From Segatella copri (GTDB lineage: Bacteria > Bacteroidota > Bacteroidia > Bacteroidales > Bacteroidaceae): a stretch of 64,000 nucleotides of DNA. How positions within the stretch are numbered: position 1 is the stretch's first letter; each line of letters begins with the position of its first letter. The notes under the pieces were generated by a model, which searched no databases, was not told the DNA's origin, and saw only the letters and a program-made list of their open reading frames with translations. The translations under genes and the position numbers were made by a program. The DNA lies in the NCBI RefSeq assembly GCF_949820605.1, contig NZ_CATKVU010000006.1:1286501-1350500 (forward strand), written 5' to 3'. Below, piece by piece: positions 53,118 through 64,000 of the stretch.

Positions 53118-53822
53118 ATGAAGAAGGCATTACTAGCAGCAATGGTACTTCTTGCAGGAGTATCATTCACGTCATGCAGCAGTAGCGATGATGACGGAAC
53201 AACTCCAGGAGCAGAGCAGCCTAACTACAAGATCCACGACAATAATATTGTCGGAGTATGGAGAGGCGGCAACTACTACTTCGTTTCATTCTCGTCTGAC
53301 AAGCACAACGCTTCTCTTATCTCAAACAAGTTTCTTGATGAAGGAGATTACAGCATCAAAGGGGACACGATTACCGTAAGCAACAAGTACTTCGGCAACG
53401 AAACGAAATATGTAGTGAACAGCTTAAGCTCAAACAAGCTTTCTATGACCATTACATATAACGACAGATGGGAAGGAAAGAAAACGGAAACAATGAGCTT
53501 CACTAAATCAGAAGACACTCCATGCACAAAGACTAATGATTTGGTCGGCAAGTCATACTATGCTCAGTATTCAGTTAGTCACGGAAGTCAGCACTGGAAC
53601 AAGACATTCCTGACATACAACACAATATCATGCACTAGAAGCGATGCAGCCAGCTCTACTCCATCCACATTCTACTATGTATATATGAAGCCAATGCTTT
53701 ACTTCTATGTAATAAGGAGCAATGGATTCTACTACGATACCGTAAGATGCGGTAAAGTTGAGTTCAACTCAAACAACCAAATTGATGGCATGGGTTCGCT
53801 TTACGGCGACAAGCTATACTAA
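53118..53822 (+). CDS. Lipoprotein of unknown function
   Basis: This ~234-residue protein has a signal peptide with lipobox (LAGVSFTSC) and an Asp/Ser-rich linker (SSSDDDGTTPGAE), the usual layout of Bacteroidota surface lipoproteins. The mature region is beta-rich, lipocalin-like (NNIVGVWRGGNYYFVSFSSD). I start at the signal peptide Met rather than the upstream frame Met at 53019. Downstream comes the second copy of the ABC-F leader. Confidence 0.72.
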   Translation: MKKALLAAMVLLAGVSFTSCSSSDDDGTTPGAEQPNYKIHDNNIVGVWRGGNYYFVSFSSDKHNASLISNKFLDEGDYSIKGDTITVSNKYFGNETKYVVNSLSSNKLSMTITYNDRWEGKKTETMSFTKSEDTPCTKTNDLVGKSYYAQYSVSHGSQHWNKTFLTYNTISCTRSDAASSTPSTFYYVYMKPMLYFYVIRSNGFYYDTVRCGKVEFNSNNQIDGMGSLYGDKLY

Positions 53823-53833
53823 ACGCATTTGTC

Positions 53834-55518
<1,685 letters not shown>

Positions 55519-55588
55519 ACAGAAAGTTATTCTGCTGTTTTAAACAGCAACCACAAATTATCTTATAATTTAATAGTGCCAATTCGAT

Positions 55589-55605
55589 GAGAATCGGGTT
55601 GGCAC
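55589..55605 (+). promoter_or_regulatory. Candidate -24/-12 (sigma-54-like) promoter of grpE-dnaJ
   Basis: TTGGCAC (55589-55595) with GG at -24 is followed, at the right 12-base step, by TTG then T instead of the usual TTGC. A matching inverted half (AGTGCCAA, 55575-55582) lies upstream. It starts 35 bases before the grpE ATG. Confidence 0.4.
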
Positions 55606-55639
55606 ACTTTTTGTCAAACAACCAATAACAAGAATTATC

Positions 55640-56281
55640 ATGTTTAAAAAATTTAAGACTATGTCAAAAGAAAAAGAAATCAATATAGAGGACGGAAACG
55701 TTCAGGAGACTGTTCAGAATGAAAATAATGAGCAGACAACTCAAAATGAAAATACTGAGGAAAATCAGAATACTGACAACAAGGCAGAAGAAGGTGACAA
55801 CAATACAGACGCTGCTGACAAGAAGGCAGAAGAGATTGATCCTTTAACAAAAGCACAGCAAGAGGTAGAGGAACTCAAGAAACAGTTGCTCTATAAGACT
55901 GCTGAGTTTGAGAATTACCGCAAGCGTACCCTCAAAGAGAAAGCAGAACTGATTTTGAATGGCGGCGAGAAGACTGTAGCTGCTATTCTGCCTATTCTCG
56001 ACGACTTTGAGCGTGCCATCGCTGACAAGAGCGAAGACCCTAAGGCTATCAAGGAAGGTGTCCAGATGATTTTCAACAAGTTCGTAAAGACACTCGAAGG
56101 TCTTGGCGTAAAGAAGATTGAAACCAACGACAAGGATTTCGATGTAGATTTCCACGAGGCTATTGCTATGGTTCCGGGAATGGGCGATGACAAGAAGGGA
56201 AAGATCATTGACTGCGTCCAGACAGGTTATACGATGAACGACAAGGTGATTCGCCATGCCAAGGTAGCTGTAGGTCAGTAA
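55640..56281 (+). CDS. grpE: Nucleotide exchange factor GrpE
   Basis: This 213-residue protein is the cochaperone that releases ADP from DnaK. The first ~75 residues are a Glu/Asn-rich tail (NENNEQTTQNENTEENQNTD). A long coiled coil (about 70-110, LLYKTAEFENYRKRTLKEKA) and the beta-domain (HEAIAMVPGMGDDKKGKIID) follow. It starts either at 55640 or at a second Met at 55661. It lies 84 bases before dnaJ. Confidence 0.95.
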   Translation: MFKKFKTMSKEKEINIEDGNVQETVQNENNEQTTQNENTEENQNTDNKAEEGDNNTDAADKKAEEIDPLTKAQQEVEELKKQLLYKTAEFENYRKRTLKEKAELILNGGEKTVAAILPILDDFERAIADKSEDPKAIKEGVQMIFNKFVKTLEGLGVKKIETNDKDFDVDFHEAIAMVPGMGDDKKGKIIDCVQTGYTMNDKVIRHAKVAVGQ

Positions 56282-56365
56282 GAAAGAAATATCAAGAATT
56301 ATTTTTCAAAATCCAGAACATTCCATTAGAATTCTGCAAGAAAATTCAATATTTGAAATAAGCAA

Positions 56366-57529
56366 ATGGCTAAGAGAGACTATTATGAGGTGCTGGGCGT
56401 AGACAAGTCGGCATCAGAAGACGAAATAAAGAAGGCGTATCGAAAGATAGCCATCAAGTATCATCCAGACCGCAACCCTGGCAACAAAGAGGCGGAAGAG
56501 AAATTCAAGGAAGCTGCCGAAGCTTACGAAGTTCTCCACGATGCCCAGAAGCGCCAGCAGTATGACCAGTTTGGTTTCGACGGCCCACAAGGTGGATTCG
56601 GCGGATTCGGCGGTGGTGCCAGCATGGACATGAACGACATCTTCTCTATGTTTGGAGATATCTTTGGCGGACACGGCGGTTTCAGCGGCTTTGGTGGCGG
56701 CGGTTTCGGTGGCGGCTCACAGAAGCGGGTTTACCAGGGTGGCGACCTTCGCGTAAGAGTAAAACTGACTCTTCAGGAAGCAGCAACAGGTGTTACCAAA
56801 CGCTTCAAGATTCGCAAGGATGTAACTTGCTCTGCATGTCACGGAACAGGTTGCGAAGGTGGTGCCCAGCCAGAAACATGTCCGGAATGTCATGGAAGCG
56901 GCTATGTCTTAAAAACGGTACGCAGCATGTTCGGCATGATGCAAACTCAGGCTGCATGTACAAAGTGTGGCGGTGAGGGAACTATCATCAAGAACAAATG
57001 TAAGGAATGCGGTGGCGACGGAATCGTGAAGGGCGAGGAACTCGTAGAAATCAATATCCCTGCAGGTGTCGACAACGATATGGTTGTTACCGTTGAAGGA
57101 AAGGGTAACCAAGGCAAGCACAATGGTCTCTACGGAAACCTACAGGTAATGGTAAGCGTAGAAAAGAACAATGATTTCGAGCGTGTTGGTCAGGACTTAT
57201 ACCATAATCTTGTTCTTGACTTTGCAACTGCCACTTTGGGTGGCGAGGTAGAAGTCCCTACCTTGGATGGTAAGACGAAGATCAAAATAGAACCTGGCAC
57301 ACAACCAGGCAAACAGATCCGTTTGCGTGGCAAAGGTATGCCGGCTATTAAGGGATATGGTTATGGTCGTGGTGATATTATCGTCAATATTACCGTTTTC
57401 ATCCCTACCTCTCTGACCAAAGAAGAAAAGAATCTTGTTGTGAAATTCAAGGAATGTGATAATTTCAAAGCAGATAATGCAGAGAAGAAATCTCTCTTTG
57501 AAAGTTTCAAGAATCTCTTTAAAAAATAA
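56366..57529 (+). CDS. dnaJ: Chaperone DnaJ
   Basis: This 387-residue type I DnaJ has an N-terminal J domain with HPD (His33-Pro-Asp35). A Gly/Phe-rich region follows (about residues 70-115). Four CxxCxGxG zinc repeats come next ([32 protein letters not shown]), then the substrate-binding domains. It works with DnaK and GrpE. It forms an operon with grpE. Confidence 0.97.
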   Translation: MAKRDYYEVLGVDKSASEDEIKKAYRKIAIKYHPDRNPGNKEAEEKFKEAAEAYEVLHDAQKRQQYDQFGFDGPQGGFGGFGGGASMDMNDIFSMFGDIFGGHGGFSGFGGGGFGGGSQKRVYQGGDLRVRVKLTLQEAATGVTKRFKIRKDVTCSACHGTGCEGGAQPETCPECHGSGYVLKTVRSMFGMMQTQAACTKCGGEGTIIKNKCKECGGDGIVKGEELVEINIPAGVDNDMVVTVEGKGNQGKHNGLYGNLQVMVSVEKNNDFERVGQDLYHNLVLDFATATLGGEVEVPTLDGKTKIKIEPGTQPGKQIRLRGKGMPAIKGYGYGRGDIIVNITVFIPTSLTKEEKNLVVKFKECDNFKADNAEKKSLFESFKNLFKK

Positions 57530-57541
57530 ACAGTAAAGAGC

Positions 57542-57598
57542 AATCCCCGAAGAGGGCGAACTATCTTCGAAAGAACGGTTCGCTCTTTTCGGGGATTA
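57542..57598 (+). terminator. Terminator after dnaJ
   Basis: A long hairpin has arms AATCCCCGAA and TTCGGGGATT, and the inner AGGGCGAAC pairs largely with GTTCGCTCT. A T-rich stretch is lacking, so termination strength is uncertain. Confidence 0.65.
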
Positions 57599-57629
57599 TC
57601 TGTATATATAATAAGGTATAACATATAAC

Positions 57630-58868
57630 ATGAATTATCAAGAAACTGTTGAATATCTTTTCACCAGCACGCCGGTTTTTGAAAAGATTGGAGCCAAGGC
57701 ATACAAACCTGGGCTTGATACGATGTATAAAATGGACGAACACTTTGGACATCCTCATAACCAATATAAATGTATCCACATTGCAGGAACCAACGGAAAA
57801 GGTTCATCATCCCATACCCTTGCTGCAATCCTGCAGAGCCAGGGCTATAAGGTCGGCCTGTTCACATCTCCACATCTTGTAGATTTCAGAGAACGCATTC
57901 GCGTAAATGGTGAGATGGTAAGCGAAGAGTATGTAATCGACTTTGTAGAAAACAACCGGAAATTCTTCGAACTGCTACATCCTTCGTTCTTTGAACTGAC
58001 CACCATGATGGCATTTCAGTATTTTGCAGAACAAAAGGTAGACTTTGCCGTCATTGAAGTTGGATTGGGAGGAAGACTGGACAGTACCAACATCATCACT
58101 CCTATCCTATCCGTTATCACGAACATCAGTTTTGACCACACCCAATTCCTCGGGAATACACTCGGCGAGATTGCAGGCGAAAAGGCGGGTATCATCAAAC
58201 CTCAGATTCCTGTCGTCATTGGCGAATGGAACGAAGAGACCCAACCTGTGTTCATCAAGAAAGCCTATGAGCAGAATTCTTCTATCCATTTTGCACATGC
58301 AACTAACGCAGACATGAACTTTGAACTGAAAGGCAACTATCAGAAAAAGAACTTCTGCACCATATCCGCAGCCGTAGAATGCCTGAAGGAAGAAGGAATA
58401 GAAATCAAAGATGAAAACATAAAGAACGGCTTCGAACATGTATGCGAGCTGACAGGCTTACGTGGCAGATGGGAAAAACTCAACGAGCATCCTCTCACCA
58501 TCTGTGATACGGGACATAACCTTGCCGGATGGGAGTATCTGGAACCTCAGATTGCATCCGCCAAAGCCGATACGAAACATATTGTCTTCGGAATGGTTGA
58601 CGACAAAGATGTAGAACATGTAATGGGACTATTAGAAAAGTTGCCAAAAGAAAGCACGATTTTCTATTGGACGCAGCCATCAACCAAAAGAGCGATTCCT
58701 GTAGACAAATTATACGGATACGCACAAAAGCACGGCTTAAACGGAACATGCTATCAAACTATCGCACAGGCATTTAACAAAGCAAAAGCAAACGCGAAAA
58801 AAGATGATTTTATCTTTATTGGCGGATCAAGTTACGTCGTTGCCGATTTGCTATCAGAATCGTTTTAG
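57630..58868 (+). CDS. folC: Bifunctional folylpolyglutamate/dihydrofolate synthase
   Basis: This 412-residue Mur-ligase-fold enzyme adds glutamate to folates. The P-loop GTNGKGSSSH (about residues 53-62) is present, as is the family motif FTSPHLVDFRERIRVNGEMV that follows it. The C-terminal domain has DTGHNLAGWEYL. The length is normal. It follows the dnaJ terminator by 31 bases. Confidence 0.95.
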   Translation: MNYQETVEYLFTSTPVFEKIGAKAYKPGLDTMYKMDEHFGHPHNQYKCIHIAGTNGKGSSSHTLAAILQSQGYKVGLFTSPHLVDFRERIRVNGEMVSEEYVIDFVENNRKFFELLHPSFFELTTMMAFQYFAEQKVDFAVIEVGLGGRLDSTNIITPILSVITNISFDHTQFLGNTLGEIAGEKAGIIKPQIPVVIGEWNEETQPVFIKKAYEQNSSIHFAHATNADMNFELKGNYQKKNFCTISAAVECLKEEGIEIKDENIKNGFEHVCELTGLRGRWEKLNEHPLTICDTGHNLAGWEYLEPQIASAKADTKHIVFGMVDDKDVEHVMGLLEKLPKESTIFYWTQPSTKRAIPVDKLYGYAQKHGLNGTCYQTIAQAFNKAKANAKKDDFIFIGGSSYVVADLLSESF

Positions 58869-58920
58869 GATTTTTTAAATCAAAAAGTTCATAAAATATT
58901 TGTAATACTCGTTTTTTTTT

Positions 58921-58963
58921 AGTTACTTTGCAGTACATTACTTAAACCAAAGTAAGGTAACTA
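58921..58963 (+). promoter_or_regulatory. Promoter and inverted repeat before galM
   Basis: TTACTTTG (58923-58930) resembles a -7 element. TTACTT and AAGTAA form an inverted repeat around AAACCA just downstream, and the outer arms AGTTAC and GTAACT also match. The layout fits an operator for sugar control of the galactose cluster. Confidence 0.45.
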
Positions 58964-58979
58964 AAAAAAATGAGATATT

Positions 58980-60065
58980 ATGAATACAGAACCAGCAAAT
59001 AAGTGTGGTTTGAAAAGAGAAGATTTTCAGACCACAGTGAATGGCAAGAAGACTGATCTCTTCGTGTTAAGAAACAAGCAAGGCAACGAAGTTGCAGTGA
59101 CTAACTATGGTGGAGCAGTCGTAGCCATCATGATGCCTGACAAGGATGGCAACTATGCCAACCTCATCCAGGGTCATGACAACATACAGGACGTCATCAA
59201 CTCACCAGAGCCATTCTTGAGTGTGCTCATCGGTCGTTATGGCAACCGTATTAAAGAAGGCAAGTTCATACTTCACGGCAAGGAGTATCACTTGGCATGC
59301 AACAATGGTCGCAACCACCTGCATGGTGGACCTACAGGTTTCCACACCAAAGTTTGGGATGCAACCCGCATGAGTGATAACGCTGTCGTGTTGAAATACA
59401 CGAGCCCTTATGGTGAAGAAGGCTTCACTGGTGAGTTGACAGTTTGGGTAGCTTACACATTGACCGACAACAATGAATTCGTTATCAAGTATCAGGCTAC
59501 AACCAACAAGACAACCATCTGCAACCTGACACATCACGCATTCTTCTCAATCCAGGGTATTGCTAATCCTACCCCAACAGTTGACAATATCATCTGTGAG
59601 GTAAACGCAAACTACTATCTCCCTATCGATGAGTATTCTATCCCTACAGGTGAGATTTTGAAGGTTGAGGGCACACCATTCGATTTCCGTACACCAAAGC
59701 CAATTGGTCAGGACATCAATGCAGACAACGAGCAGATCAAGAATGGTCAGGGCTATGACCACAACTTTGTATTGAACAAGACAGAAGAAGGTGAGTTGAG
59801 TTTCGCTGCCCGTATAAAAGACCCTGTAAGCTGCCGTACCATGGAGGTTTATACCACAGAACCAGGTTTGCAGATGTACACAGGTAATTTCCTTGAAGGT
59901 ATCTCAGGACAGTTTGGTGCAACATTCCCACGTCGCAGTGCTGTCTGCTTCGAGGCACAGAAGTTCCCAGACACTCCAAATCACACCTATTTCCCAAGTT
60001 GTAGATTAAATCCGGGTGAAACATACACCCAGAAGACTATCTATAAGTTTGGAATTGACAAATAA
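58980..60065 (+). CDS. galM: Aldose 1-epimerase (galactose mutarotase)
   Basis: This 361-residue cytosolic enzyme interconverts alpha and beta galactose, the first step of the Leloir pathway. The substrate-binding and catalytic residues are seen in NGRNHLHGGPTGFHTKVWD (His), NLTHHAFFSI (His) and CFEAQKFPDTPNH (Glu). No signal peptide is present. It leads a galM-transporter-galK cluster. Confidence 0.95.
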   Translation: MNTEPANKCGLKREDFQTTVNGKKTDLFVLRNKQGNEVAVTNYGGAVVAIMMPDKDGNYANLIQGHDNIQDVINSPEPFLSVLIGRYGNRIKEGKFILHGKEYHLACNNGRNHLHGGPTGFHTKVWDATRMSDNAVVLKYTSPYGEEGFTGELTVWVAYTLTDNNEFVIKYQATTNKTTICNLTHHAFFSIQGIANPTPTVDNIICEVNANYYLPIDEYSIPTGEILKVEGTPFDFRTPKPIGQDINADNEQIKNGQGYDHNFVLNKTEEGELSFAARIKDPVSCRTMEVYTTEPGLQMYTGNFLEGISGQFGATFPRRSAVCFEAQKFPDTPNHTYFPSCRLNPGETYTQKTIYKFGIDK

Positions 60066-60187
60066 ATCAGAATAAATCATGGAGCAGGTACTCTAAACAG
60101 CACTTGCTCCATTTTCGCGCTTGAATGACAAAATCCATCCAGCGCGACAACAATCTTAAAGAGAAGTCTTAACGTCTTTAAAGAAGA

Positions 60188-60260
60188 AACAACCTCTTAG
60201 AAGAAAAGAGTAACAACCTCTTTACCATAAAAGAGAATCAATAACCTCTTCAAAAAGAGT
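60188..60260 (+). repeat. Three AACCTCTT...AAGAG stem-like repeats
   Basis: Three units (about 60188, 60211 and 60240) each carry ACCTCTT followed 5-12 bases later by AAGAG, so each can fold into a small stem. They fill the 252-base gap between galM and the transporter, which has no gene. Confidence 0.55.
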
Positions 60261-60317
60261 ATAAACAAGCTTTTCGCAAATAATAATAACAAATAACAAT
60301 ATCAACTATCAAAAAAA

Positions 60318-61643
60318 ATGGAAAACCAAAGTAAAAATGGCAATATCATCGCCATTATCACGATGATGTTCCTCTACGCCATGATTTCGTTCGTAACGAA
60401 TTTGGCTGCTCCTATCGGAGTCATTTGGAAAAATGTATTCGCTGACAGCGGAAGTGCTAACATGATCGGTATGTTGGGTAACGCCATGAACTTCCTGGCT
60501 TACCTCTTCATGGGTATCCCTGCAGGTAAGTTGCTCACCAAGATCGGTTACAAGAAGACTGCCCTCACCGGTATCGCTACCGGATTCGTAGGCGTGCTCA
60601 TCCAGTTCCTTTCCGGTAAGTTCGGTGCCGACATCTCAGGCTTCGCCGTTTACCTCTTCGGTGCGTTCATCTCAGGTTTCGCAGTTTGTATTTTGAATAC
60701 TGTTGTAAACCCAATGTTGAACCTCATCGGTGGTGGTGGTAACCGCGGTAACCAGTTGAACCTCATCGGTGGTACATTGAACAGTTTATCCGGAACTTTA
60801 ACCCCAATGCTCGTAGGTGCCCTTATCGGTACAGTTACTGCTAATACCAAAATGGTAGATGTGAATCTCGTACTTTACATTGCCCTTGCCGTATTCGCAG
60901 CAGCATTCGTTATCTTGAACTTCATCCCTATCCAGGATCCAGAGATGGGTAAGACTACAGACAAGACTGTATTCGAGCATTCACCATGGGCTTTCCGCCA
61001 CTTCAACCTCGGCGTTATTGCAATCTTCGTTTATGTAGGTGTTGAGGTAGGCATTCCTGGAACATTGAACTTCTACATTTCTGATACAACAGCAAATGGT
61101 GGTGGTTTCATCAATGGTACAGCCTTGGCAAATGCAGCAGCTATCGGTGGTTTCGTTGCAGGTACATACTGGCTTCTGATGCTTGTTGGTCGTCTTTGCT
61201 CCAGTTTTATTGCTGACAAGGTATCTAGCCGCATGATGATGATTATCGCCAATGGTGCAGGTATGGTCTTTATCATCCTCGCCGTACTTCTCGGCAAGTC
61301 AACAACAGTAGAAATGCCTGTGTTTACAGGTACATCATTCCAGATGGTAACAGTGCCTATCGCTGCCATGTTCCTGGTACTCTGCGGTCTCTGCACTTCT
61401 ATCATGTGGTCTTCTATCTTCAACCTTGCTACTGAGGGTCTTGGCAAGTATACAGCCCAGGCTTCAGGTATCTTCATGATGATGGTAGTAGGTGGCGGAT
61501 TGATGCCATTGGTACAGAACTTCATCGCAGACAACGCTGGCTATATGGCCAGCTACATTGTGCCTCTCATCTGTATGGCATACATGTTCTTCTATGCTGT
61601 AGCTGGTTGCAAGAACATCAACAAGGATATTCCTGTTGATTAA
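60318..61643 (+). CDS. Sugar MFS transporter (glucose/galactose type)
   Basis: This 441-residue protein has 12 membrane helices. It shows the family pattern AYLFMGIPAGKLLTKIGYKK (about residues 59-78) and a conserved middle loop. It is close in layout to the FucP/GluP sugar:H+ symporters. Flanked by galM and galK, it probably imports galactose. Confidence 0.92.
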   Translation: MENQSKNGNIIAIITMMFLYAMISFVTNLAAPIGVIWKNVFADSGSANMIGMLGNAMNFLAYLFMGIPAGKLLTKIGYKKTALTGIATGFVGVLIQFLSGKFGADISGFAVYLFGAFISGFAVCILNTVVNPMLNLIGGGGNRGNQLNLIGGTLNSLSGTLTPMLVGALIGTVTANTKMVDVNLVLYIALAVFAAAFVILNFIPIQDPEMGKTTDKTVFEHSPWAFRHFNLGVIAIFVYVGVEVGIPGTLNFYISDTTANGGGFINGTALANAAAIGGFVAGTYWLLMLVGRLCSSFIADKVSSRMMMIIANGAGMVFIILAVLLGKSTTVEMPVFTGTSFQMVTVPIAAMFLVLCGLCTSIMWSSIFNLATEGLGKYTAQASGIFMMMVVGGGLMPLVQNFIADNAGYMASYIVPLICMAYMFFYAVAGCKNINKDIPVD

Positions 61644-61738
61644 TAACACGAAATAAATTAGTCCTAAGGCATATATAGTCTTGGGGCTAAATCTTATAAT
61701 AAATCTTTAGTAACAACACAACAAAAACATAACTAATT

Positions 61739-62899
61739 ATGGATATAGAAAAAGTAAGAAGCCGCTTCATCAAGCATTTCGATGGTAAAACAGGTAACAT
61801 ATACATGTCACCTGGTCGTATTAACTTGATTGGCGAGCATACCGATTATAATGGTGGATTTGTTTTCCCAGGTGCAGTAGATAAGGGTATCATGGCAGAA
61901 ATCCGTCCTAACGGAACAGATACCGTCATGCTCTACTCTATCGACTTGAAGGACCGTGTAGAATTCAAGGTTAATGATCCTGAAGGTCCACGCGCTTCAT
62001 GGGCACGTTACATCTACGGTGTTTGCCAGGAGATGAAGGCTTTGGGCGTTGACGTGAAGGGTTTCAATGCAGCATTCTATGGTGATGTGCCTCTCGGTGC
62101 TGGTATGTCTTCATCAGCTGCTCTTGAAAGCTGTTTTGCTTTTGCTTTGAACGACCTCTTTGGTGACAACAAGGTTTCTAAATGGGATCTTGTTCTTGCA
62201 GGTCAGGCTACTGAGCACAAGTATGTAGGTGTTAACTGCGGTATCATGGACCAGTTCGCTTCTGTTTTCGGTAAGGAAGGTAAGTTGATGCGCCTCAATT
62301 GCAACAGCCGCGAATTTGAATACTTCCCATTCGAGCCTAAAGGCTATAAACTCTGCCTGGTAAACTCTAAGGTAAAGCACGAGTTGGCAGGTTCTCCATA
62401 CAACGACCGCCGCAACTCTTGCGAAAATGTCGTTAAGCACATTGCAGCAAAGCACCCAGAAGCAAAGTTCGAAACTCTCCGTGATTGCACATGGGAGCAG
62501 TTGGAAGAGGTTCGCGCTGAGATAGGCGAAGAGGATTACAGCCGCGCTCACTACGTATTGGGCGAGAAGGACCGCGTATTGGCTGTCTGCGATGCTCTTG
62601 TGAAGGGTGACTACGAGACTGTAGGTCAGAAGATGTACGAGACTCACCACGGCTTGAGCAAGGAATACGAGGTAAGCTGCGAGGAACTCGACTTCTTGAC
62701 TGAAGTGGCTAAGGAGAATGGTGTTACTGGTAGCCGAATCATGGGTGGAGGCTTTGGTGGCTGCACCATCAACTTGGTAAAGGACGATATCTACGACAAG
62801 TTCGTTGAGGACGTTACAGCTAAGTTCACTGCTAAATATGGTCATGCTCCAGAGATTTACCCTGTAATCATCTCTGAGGGTTCTCACAAGGTTTGCTAA
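61739..62899 (+). CDS. galK: Galactokinase
   Basis: This 386-residue GHMP kinase phosphorylates galactose at C1. MSPGRINLIGEHTDYNGGFV (about residues 23-42) is the sugar-binding signature, PLGAGMSSSAALE the phosphate-binding loop (about residue 120) and GGGFGGCTINLV the C-terminal motif. No galT is seen nearby. A terminator follows. Confidence 0.97.
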   Translation: MDIEKVRSRFIKHFDGKTGNIYMSPGRINLIGEHTDYNGGFVFPGAVDKGIMAEIRPNGTDTVMLYSIDLKDRVEFKVNDPEGPRASWARYIYGVCQEMKALGVDVKGFNAAFYGDVPLGAGMSSSAALESCFAFALNDLFGDNKVSKWDLVLAGQATEHKYVGVNCGIMDQFASVFGKEGKLMRLNCNSREFEYFPFEPKGYKLCLVNSKVKHELAGSPYNDRRNSCENVVKHIAAKHPEAKFETLRDCTWEQLEEVRAEIGEEDYSRAHYVLGEKDRVLAVCDALVKGDYETVGQKMYETHHGLSKEYEVSCEELDFLTEVAKENGVTGSRIMGGGFGGCTINLVKDDIYDKFVEDVTAKFTAKYGHAPEIYPVIISEGSHKVC

Positions 62900-62926
62900 T
62901 ATATACATTATATATAATATAAGGAG

Positions 62927-62965
62927 AGGGTGTGTCATAAGTCTGTGGCGCACCCCTTTTTATTT
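62927..62965 (+). terminator. Terminator after galK
   Basis: The stem GGGTGTGTCA with TGGCGCACCC (two mismatches), followed by a T-run, starts 28 bases after the galK stop. Confidence 0.75.
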
Positions 62966-63012
62966 TTTGCCTTTTCACAGATACGAAATCTTTAAAAAAC
63001 ATTTTTATTTAC

Positions 63013-64000
63013 AACAAAGCCCAAACTTTCACAAGCTCGGGCTTTGCCTTTCCGCAAAAGATTTGTATCTTTGCAGAAAACTTCTTTAAGTATGGCAAAG
63101 ATACAAATAAAATCTGAAACTCGGCACGAATTGAGCTTTTTTCCTAACTCTTTCGATGATTATGTGCCAAAAGACAGCAAAGTTCGTATGGTGGATCGTA
63201 TTGTTCGCAGTATGGACATCAACCCTCTCATGGATACCTATGATGGGATTGGTGCTCCTCCTTACAGTCCGAAGATGCTTCTAAGTTTAGTTGTTTTTGC
63301 CTATATCAATGGCGTTTATTCCTGTCGTGGCATAGCGGACGCACTTAAATACGATGTTCGCTATATGTGGATTTGTGGAGGTAAGCAATTATCTTTCGCA
63401 ACAATCAACCGCTTTAGATCCCATCATATGATTAAATGCATCGACTTTTATTTTGATGCAGTCGTCTCCATATTGGCTGAAAAGGGCGTGATTAGTCTGG
63501 AGGAACAATATGTTGATGGCACTAAGATAGAGTCGAAAGCAAACAAGTACACGTTTGTATGGAAGAAGACTGTGGAAAAGAACAGGGCTAAGCTCTTGGA
63601 AAAGACCTCTGCTGCATTGGCTCAGATAAAAGAACAAATTCGCCTGAATGGCGGGAGTGACATTAAGGAAGAAGACAGCGAGCCAGCCACTTCCGCCAAG
63701 GATGTAGAGAGAAGTGCACGTTTGTGTGAGAGGCAAGCTAAGAACCTTCCTAAGGCAAAGCTTACAGGAAGAGAGAAGCAAAAGCTAAATACTCAGATAG
63801 ATCACTTGTTCAAAGCCTCGGACAAACTGCGCGAGTATGAAAAATCACTGGATATACTGGGCGAGAGAAACAGTTACTCCAAGACTGATCCCGATGCGAC
63901 CTTCATGCGCCTCAAGGAAGATGCCATGAACAATGGGCAGACAAAGCCTGCCTATAACCTTCAAATTGCGACAGAGAATCAATATTGGACGAATTTCGCC
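63013..64000 (+). mobile_element. IS1182-family insertion sequence (left part)
   Basis: The transposase reads into the right edge of the window. Upstream of it, AAAGCCC and GGGCTTT around a short loop (about 63015-63045) may mark the left end. The true terminal repeats cannot be set without the other end. Confidence 0.6.
63092..64000 (+). CDS. IS1182 family transposase (partial)
   Basis: The visible 303 residues begin [20 protein letters not shown] and have the IS1182 layout. A DUF772-type N-terminal domain covers about residues 45-115 ([20 protein letters not shown]). The first catalytic Asp is in [20 protein letters not shown], with a coiled-coil insertion after it. The remaining DDE residues lie beyond the edge. 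TATCTTTG at 63066-63073 is its promoter element. Confidence 0.9.
   Translation, partial: MAKIQIKSETRHELSFFPNSFDDYVPKDSKVRMVDRIVRSMDINPLMDTYDGIGAPPYSPKMLLSLVVFAYINGVYSCRGIADALKYDVRYMWICGGKQLSFATINRFRSHHMIKCIDFYFDAVVSILAEKGVISLEEQYVDGTKIESKANKYTFVWKKTVEKNRAKLLEKTSAALAQIKEQIRLNGGSDIKEEDSEPATSAKDVERSARLCERQAKNLPKAKLTGREKQKLNTQIDHLFKASDKLREYEKSLDILGERNSYSKTDPDATFMRLKEDAMNNGQTKPAYNLQIATENQYWTNFA

Overview
The window looks like a chromosome segment of a gut Bacteroidota of the order Bacteroidales, most likely Prevotella/Segatella (P. copri-like). This rests on content and signals, not on any database match. Many genes and tRNAs are preceded by the Bacteroidota promoter form TTG-N19/20-TAnnTTTG. Typical Bacteroidales families are present: Na+-NQR, TamB, a VirE-type/DUF4248/HU-like/smalltalk/amidase module, TonB-type barrels, GHL10 and M13 peptidase. 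Housekeeping genes are moderately GC-rich and the accessory stretches are clearly AT-rich.

Layout. 1-4051 (minus): nqrA-B-C-D-E, the Na+-translocating NADH:quinone reductase operon, cut at the left edge inside nqrE. 4384-8604: a giant TamB-like protein. 8862-9794: an Rpn-type nuclease. 9.95-13.5 kb: a repeat- and palindrome-rich stretch, an unknown gene, a VirE-family P-loop protein, four 21-bp repeats and a DUF4248 protein. 13.6-27.1 kb: an AT-rich accessory island with an orphan Rhs tip plus candidate immunity gene, two broken ORF6N genes carrying a ~164-bp duplication, two paralogous small membrane proteins, an IS982 copy, a lipoprotein/TonB-barrel/lipoprotein group, a DUF1016 (YhcG-type) nuclease, and several unknown lipoprotein or membrane genes. 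27.5-28.9 kb: HU-like protein, smalltalk peptide and N-acetylmuramoyl-L-alanine amidase, which normally belong with the VirE/DUF4248 genes, so the island appears to sit inside that module. 29.0-29.7 kb: a PIN toxin-antitoxin pair lying between repeated pieces of the HU/amidase locus.

30-50.9 kb is mostly core genome: YitT, a phosphoribosyltransferase-like protein, YihY/BrkB, uxaC, an AraC regulator, dapA, truA, an EamA transporter, a sodium:solute symporter with an M13 peptidase, three tRNA-Asp, a GNAT acetyltransferase, a glycosyltransferase, recR, an outer-membrane barrel, CstA, a GHL10 glycoside hydrolase, a Lys-Arg-Arg-Lys tRNA cluster and an RluA synthase. 51.0-53.9 kb is a run of small unknown genes in which the leader of the following ABC-F gene is duplicated, giving a cassette-like look. 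53.9-62.9 kb: ABC-F ATPase, grpE-dnaJ, folC and a galactose cluster (galM, sugar MFS transporter, galK). 63.1 kb to the end: an IS1182-type transposase cut by the window edge.

The most unusual signals are 27-bp in-frame palindromes placed inside an ORF6N gene and a DUF1016 nuclease gene. One ORF6N copy looks like the product of an internal deletion between two such palindromes. Next in interest are the interrupted VirE/HU/amidase module with a deletion scar at 29.8 kb, the orphan Rhs tip, and the duplicated 76-bp leader at 52.0 and 53.8 kb.
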